Shown here piece after piece: positions 60,663-64,000 of a DNA stretch of 64,000 nt. The position numbers and the translations under genes were made by a program. Each line of letters opens with the position of its first letter. The stretch's first letter is position 1. The notes under the pieces were generated by a model, which was given only the letters and a program-made list of their open reading frames with translations, was not told the DNA's origin and did no database searches. The stretch covers positions 62,001-126,000 of the forward strand of contig JAKLKO010000012.1 in assembly GCA_023150615.1 (NCBI GenBank), read 5' to 3'. Origin of the DNA: Phycisphaerae bacterium (GTDB lineage Bacteria > Planctomycetota > Phycisphaerae > UBA1845 > UTPLA1).

Positions 60663-62309
60663 ATGCTCTCCGCCACCGCATTGCTCATCCCGCCGTTCTT
60701 GACGCTGCTGGCCTCCGGTCTTGCCCACTTCCCGCAGGGCGTCGCCAGCGGCGACGTCACGGCCGAATCGGCCATCGTCTGGACGCGCGCCGACGCGATC
60801 GGCGACTACCGCCTCGAACTCTCGCGCGATTCCGGATTCGGCACGCTCGACCAGAGCGTCATGCTCACCGCGACCGATGACAGTGACCGGACGCTCCAGC
60901 ATGACCTGACCGGCCTCGATTCAGCCACTCGCTACTTCTTCCGCTTTATCGATTTGGGCGACATGCAATCATCGCCGATCGGCACGTTCCAGACGGCGCC
61001 GACGCCGGACGATCTCCGCGCGTTCCGCTTCGTCTATTCCGGCGACTCGAATGCCGCGCACCGCCCGTTCCGATTGCTGGACTTCGCACGAGAGGAAGCG
61101 CCGGACTTCTGGGTCTGGGCCGGCGACACGATCTACAGCGACGGCGTCGCGGACGGACTCCCGGTCGCGACCGATCTGGCCGGCTACCGCGCCAAGCATC
61201 GACAGAACCGCGACGACCCCTTCTTGCAGGACCTGCTCGCCGCCGCGCCGGTGATCGCGCAATGGGACGACCACGAGGTTGCGAACGACTACGACGGCGG
61301 CGAACTGGAACCGACGATCACCGAATCGCGCCGCGAAGCCGCCTACCGCGCGTTCTTCGAGTACATGCCCGTCCGCGCACAAGGCATCCCCGCTGATCCG
61401 CACCGGCTCTACCGGTCGTTTCGCCACGGTGCGCTGGCCGAGTTCTTCGTCCTCGACTGCCGGCAGTACCGCTCGGCCGATCTCGGCCGGTCCGGCGGCG
61501 GACTCGACCCGTACGGCTACTTCCTGCCGACTCTCGACCTCGCGTCGATCTGCCGCATGCGCGATCCGGGCCGTACGATGCTCGGCCGAGAGCAGCTTGA
61601 GTGGCTGCGCGACGGGCTGCGAAAATCCGAGGCGACCTGGAAGTTCGTCCTCAGCTCCGTGCCGTTCACGTCGCTGCTCGTCTATCCGTTCGATCGCTGG
61701 GACGGCTACGACGCCGAGCGCTACGAACTCTTCCGCTTCATCGCCGAACAAAGGGTCACCGGCGTCGTGCTGCTCTCCGCCGACATCCACGGCAACGCGC
61801 ACAACCCGGACGTGACGCACTACCTTCGAACGTCGCTGCTTGAGCCGCTGCCCCCGTGCCCGCCGATCCGCGAATTCGTCGCCGGACCGATCGCCACCGA
61901 GACGACCGTGCAGGAAATCACCGCCGTCGCCGGAATGCTGCTGGGACTGAGTCCGGACGAGGCCGCCGGCGCGCTGCCGATCGCGCTCGGCCTGAACCTG
62001 CTCACGTCGCAAGTCGCGCTGCGCAACGGACTGCGCTTCCTCGACGCGAACCACTACGCCTACCTGGTCGTCGACGTGTCGCCGAACGCGATCGAGCTGT
62101 CCTACCGCGGCATCGAACCCGATCCGACGATTGCCGCGCCGACGCTCCGCACGCTCTACTCCACGCGCATCGATTCCCATCTGTGCGGCGTCGGACTGGC
62201 ACTGCTACCGCTCGCCGGAACGACGGCCATCGCATCCATGAGGCGGATGTTCCGCCAGCCCCCGCGGCGCCAGCGCCACCAGAGCGTTACGCCGATCAGG
62301 ATCACATAG
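60663..62309 (+). CDS. PhoD-like alkaline phosphatase/phosphodiesterase
   Basis: 548 residues from ATG 60663. A signal-like N-terminus leads into an Fn3-like domain (FPQGVASGDVTAESAIVWTRAD, about 30-115), then the PhoD metallophosphatase core: FVYSGDSN, WVWAGDTIYSDG, AQWDDHEVANDYDG, LDCRQYRS, and VLLSADIHGNAH. PhoD enzymes are exported and bind Fe and Ca. The C-terminal 45 residues (from about LCGVGLALLPLAG) overlap the MATE gene on the other strand by 154 bases. Confidence 0.88.
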   Translation: MLSATALLIPPFLTLLASGLAHFPQGVASGDVTAESAIVWTRADAIGDYRLELSRDSGFGTLDQSVMLTATDDSDRTLQHDLTGLDSATRYFFRFIDLGDMQSSPIGTFQTAPTPDDLRAFRFVYSGDSNAAHRPFRLLDFAREEAPDFWVWAGDTIYSDGVADGLPVATDLAGYRAKHRQNRDDPFLQDLLAAAPVIAQWDDHEVANDYDGGELEPTITESRREAAYRAFFEYMPVRAQGIPADPHRLYRSFRHGALAEFFVLDCRQYRSADLGRSGGGLDPYGYFLPTLDLASICRMRDPGRTMLGREQLEWLRDGLRKSEATWKFVLSSVPFTSLLVYPFDRWDGYDAERYELFRFIAEQRVTGVVLLSADIHGNAHNPDVTHYLRTSLLEPLPPCPPIREFVAGPIATETTVQEITAVAGMLLGLSPDEAAGALPIALGLNLLTSQVALRNGLRFLDANHYAYLVVDVSPNAIELSYRGIEPDPTIAAPTLRTLYSTRIDSHLCGVGLALLPLAGTTAIASMRRMFRQPPRRQRHQSVTPIRIT

Positions 62310-63622
62310 AGCGTGCACATCAGCCACGGCGCCTGAAGCCCCAGACCCGGCAGCATCCGGCCGAGCACGACGCCGCCGCCGATGAAGATCACCCACGCGT
62401 ACGTCACCACGATGAACGCCGGCCAGCGCGTATCGCCCGCGCCGCGCAGCGCGCTCGAATACGTAATGCCCACGGCATCGAACACTTGAAACACCGCCGA
62501 CCAGATCAGCACGATGCACCCGGCCTGGATCACCGCGGGATCGCTCGACAGCAGTTGCGTCAATTGGCTTCGCGCCAGCCAGAAGATCAGTCCGACCGAA
62601 CCCATGTAGGCCGTGCACATGAGTGTCGCGGCCCGCGCGCGAACCAGCGCCCGCTCCGGCCGCCCTTCACCGATCGCGTGGCCGACGAGGCTCGTCAACG
62701 CCATGCCGATTCCGACCGCCGGCATGAACGAGACGTGCATGTACTGCACGCCGAGGTTCGTGGCGGCCATCGCGGGCGTCCCGTACGCGGCGATGATGAA
62801 CGTCATGAAGACCACCCACGCCGCGAGGTCCAGCAGCCATTGCAGCGACGTCGGAAGCCCGATTGCGATCAACTGAATCAGTCGGCGCAGGCTCGGCCGC
62901 CAGCCCGTTCGCGTCGCGAACGACTCGTGAAACTTCGGCGACAGAAAGAAGACGAAAAGGTACGCGCCGCGCACGCACCAGCCGATCACGGTCGCCAACG
63001 CCGCGCCCGCAACGCCCATGCGCGGACAGCCCCAGTGGCCGAAGATCAGTGCGTAGTTGAGCAGCGCGTTCGAGATCAATCCAATGATCGCGGCGGCGAG
63101 GCTGACGCCGGCGCGCTGCACGCCATTGAAGAAGCCGTCCAGCCCGAAGACGAGGATCGACGGCGCAATGCTCCACAGCGCGATCCGCGTGTAGTCGATC
63201 TCGGCGTCGCGCACCGCCGCCGGATGCCCGACCCAGCCATAGAACGCCGGCACGAAGACGATCAGCGGCGTGAGGACCGCGCCGAGAACGGCCGCGAGGT
63301 AGACCGCCTGCCACGCGAATCGCGCCGCCTCCGGCCGTTCGCCGCGCCCCAGCGCCTGCGCCGCGAACGTCGTCACGCAGTAGGCCGCGCCGCTGCCGAT
63401 GCAGCCGGCCATGAACACAAGGAAGCTCGCCGGGCTGATGGCCGCCTGCGCATCGGTGCCGAGCCACGACACCATGGCGAAGTCGATGAAGCCCATGAGA
63501 ACGCGCGTGACAGTCGTACCGATGTTCGGCAGAGCGAGCCGCAGGATGCGGCGACCTTCGGCGCGCAGCGAGATCGTCGCGTGGCTCGCGGAGTCCGGCC
63601 GTGTCATCGATGCGGCGTCCAT
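62156..63622 (-). CDS. MATE family efflux transporter
   Basis: 488 residues with twelve hydrophobic segments and the internal two-fold repeat of MATE exporters: LALPNIGTTVTRVLMGFIDFAMVSWLG at the start and IGLPTSLQWLLDLAAWVVFMTFI at the middle. They use sodium or proton gradients to export drugs or metabolites. ATG 63622 lacks a good ribosome site, and ATG 63607 is an alternative. The C-terminal tail after RNIRLMD is short and lies in the 154-base tail-to-tail overlap with the phosphatase gene. Confidence 0.9.
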   Translation of the reverse strand: MDAASMTRPDSASHATISLRAEGRRILRLALPNIGTTVTRVLMGFIDFAMVSWLGTDAQAAISPASFLVFMAGCIGSGAAYCVTTFAAQALGRGERPEAARFAWQAVYLAAVLGAVLTPLIVFVPAFYGWVGHPAAVRDAEIDYTRIALWSIAPSILVFGLDGFFNGVQRAGVSLAAAIIGLISNALLNYALIFGHWGCPRMGVAGAALATVIGWCVRGAYLFVFFLSPKFHESFATRTGWRPSLRRLIQLIAIGLPTSLQWLLDLAAWVVFMTFIIAAYGTPAMAATNLGVQYMHVSFMPAVGIGMALTSLVGHAIGEGRPERALVRARAATLMCTAYMGSVGLIFWLARSQLTQLLSSDPAVIQAGCIVLIWSAVFQVFDAVGITYSSALRGAGDTRWPAFIVVTYAWVIFIGGGVVLGRMLPGLGLQAPWLMCTLYVILIGVTLWWRWRRGGWRNIRLMDAMAVVPASGSSASPTPHRWESMRVE

Positions 63623-63640
63623 CGCCGTTTCGCCCGTAAC

Positions 63641-63671
63641 AAAAAAAAACCGAGCGCCATCGCGGCGCCCG
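63641..63671 (-). terminator. Rho-independent terminator of the NifU-like gene
   Basis: On the minus strand CGGGCGCC and GGCGCTCG form an 8-bp stem (one G-U pair) with a 5-base loop, followed by G and nine T. It lies 86 bases after the NifU-like stop and just before the MATE start. Confidence 0.85.
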
Positions 63672-63756
63672 GGGCCGAAGGTTCAAGACCCGTCAACGCG
63701 CGCCTAGGGATCGTGCGGAACGCTCCGCGCCGCCGTTTTTCCAGAATCCGCAGACA

Positions 63757-64000
63757 TCAGACGCAAACGACCTCGCGCACTTCCGGCACGTGCTCCCGCA
63801 AATTGCGCTCAATGCCCATCTTCAGCGTCATCGCCGCCGACGGGCACCCGACGCACGCGCCGTGCAACCGCACCGAGACCACCCCATCCGCGGTCACGTC
63901 GACCAGCTCGAGATCCCCGCCGTCGCTCTGCACCGCGGGCCGGATGACCGAAATCACCTCCGCCACGCGCTGCCGCAGCGCATCGGCGGCCCCGGTACCG
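63757..64000 (-). CDS. NifU-like iron-sulfur scaffold domain, cut by window edge
   Basis: The 80 visible residues form a NifU C-terminal (Nfu) domain: VAEVISVIRPAVQSDGGDLELVDV and the cluster-binding CVGC motif in GACVGCPSAAMTLKMGIE, ending VREVVCV. Such proteins carry a 4Fe-4S cluster to target enzymes. The frame is open to the window edge (ALRQRVAEV matches the family), so the true start is probably outside; a GTG at 63966 is the only in-window candidate. Confidence 0.88.
   Translation of the reverse strand, partial: GTGAADALRQRVAEVISVIRPAVQSDGGDLELVDVTADGVVSVRLHGACVGCPSAAMTLKMGIERNLREHVPEVREVVCV

Noticed and set aside
1-64000. CRISPR arrays, tRNA, rRNA or insertion sequences
   Set aside because: I looked for regular repeats, tRNA-like cloverleaf ends and transposase motifs and saw none; a covariance-model search would be decisive.

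Overview
The window is a high-GC (roughly two-thirds G+C) bacterial chromosome segment, densely coded on both strands, with no rRNA, tRNA, CRISPR array, transposase or phage gene that I could recognise. The gene content points to a planctomycete-like bacterium, probably near the Phycisphaerae. The signs are several prepilin-type proteins ending in a DGH motif, a very large GreA-type factor of the kind known from Chlamydia, a Gld-type ABC exporter with a DUF4340 subunit, Wzy-like polymerases with long solute-repeat tails, and many secreted proteins of unknown role. This placement is inference from gene families, not from a marker gene.

Layout. 1-1.5 kb: the end of a membrane protein and a convergent YugP-type zinc peptidase. 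1.6-8.9 kb: a minus-strand operon with ABC ATPase, ABC-2 permease, GldG-like protein, DUF4340 protein and a VOC protein. 9.2-13.4 kb: radA coupled to a Wzy-like membrane protein. 13.5-16.5 kb: serA and galE. 16.5-25.2 kb: mostly exported proteins, including a DUF1223 protein, an outer-membrane barrel, a lipoprotein, a redoxin/DUF3738 fusion, a PepSY-like protein and a FecR-domain protein. 25.3-37 kb: the GreA fusion, a coiled-coil protein, SppA, a large unknown secreted protein, a methyltransferase, and an exported HEAT-repeat protein with an internal receiver domain. 37.4-43.9 kb: glycolate oxidase glcD-glcE-glcF, each overlapping the next by ATGA, then a phosphoglycerate-mutase-like protein that lacks most catalytic residues, then pyruvate kinase. 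44.1-46.2 kb: a prepilin and two tandem paralogous charged proteins. 46.3-49 kb: ElbB, an M20 amidohydrolase and a rhodanese. 49-54.5 kb: a GT87-like enzyme, a beta-CASP nuclease and a second Wzy/TPR protein. 54.5-56.5 kb: a prepilin gene and its decayed, internally deleted copy. 57-64 kb: a PH-like membrane protein, a transglutaminase-like protein, upp, glycerate kinase, a PhoD-like phosphatase, a MATE transporter and a NifU-like protein cut by the window edge.

Working together. GlcDEF (glycolate to glyoxylate), glycerate kinase, pyruvate kinase and the mutase-like protein suggest handling of two- and three-carbon acids. The two Wzy-like proteins, GalE and GT87-like enzyme fit surface polysaccharide assembly. 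The Gld-type ABC set fits an envelope-linked export or motility machine.

The most unusual signals are: the degenerate mutase inside the glc operon; an exported protein carrying a receiver domain with its acceptor aspartate; two thioredoxin-fold exported proteins 3 kb apart that both have Cys-to-Ser changes at both active-site positions; and a pseudogene whose 411-bp in-frame deletion lies exactly between two 10-bp direct repeats still visible in the intact parent. I did not find a clear-cut new defence or mobile system. Family names are from memory of motifs, without database searches.
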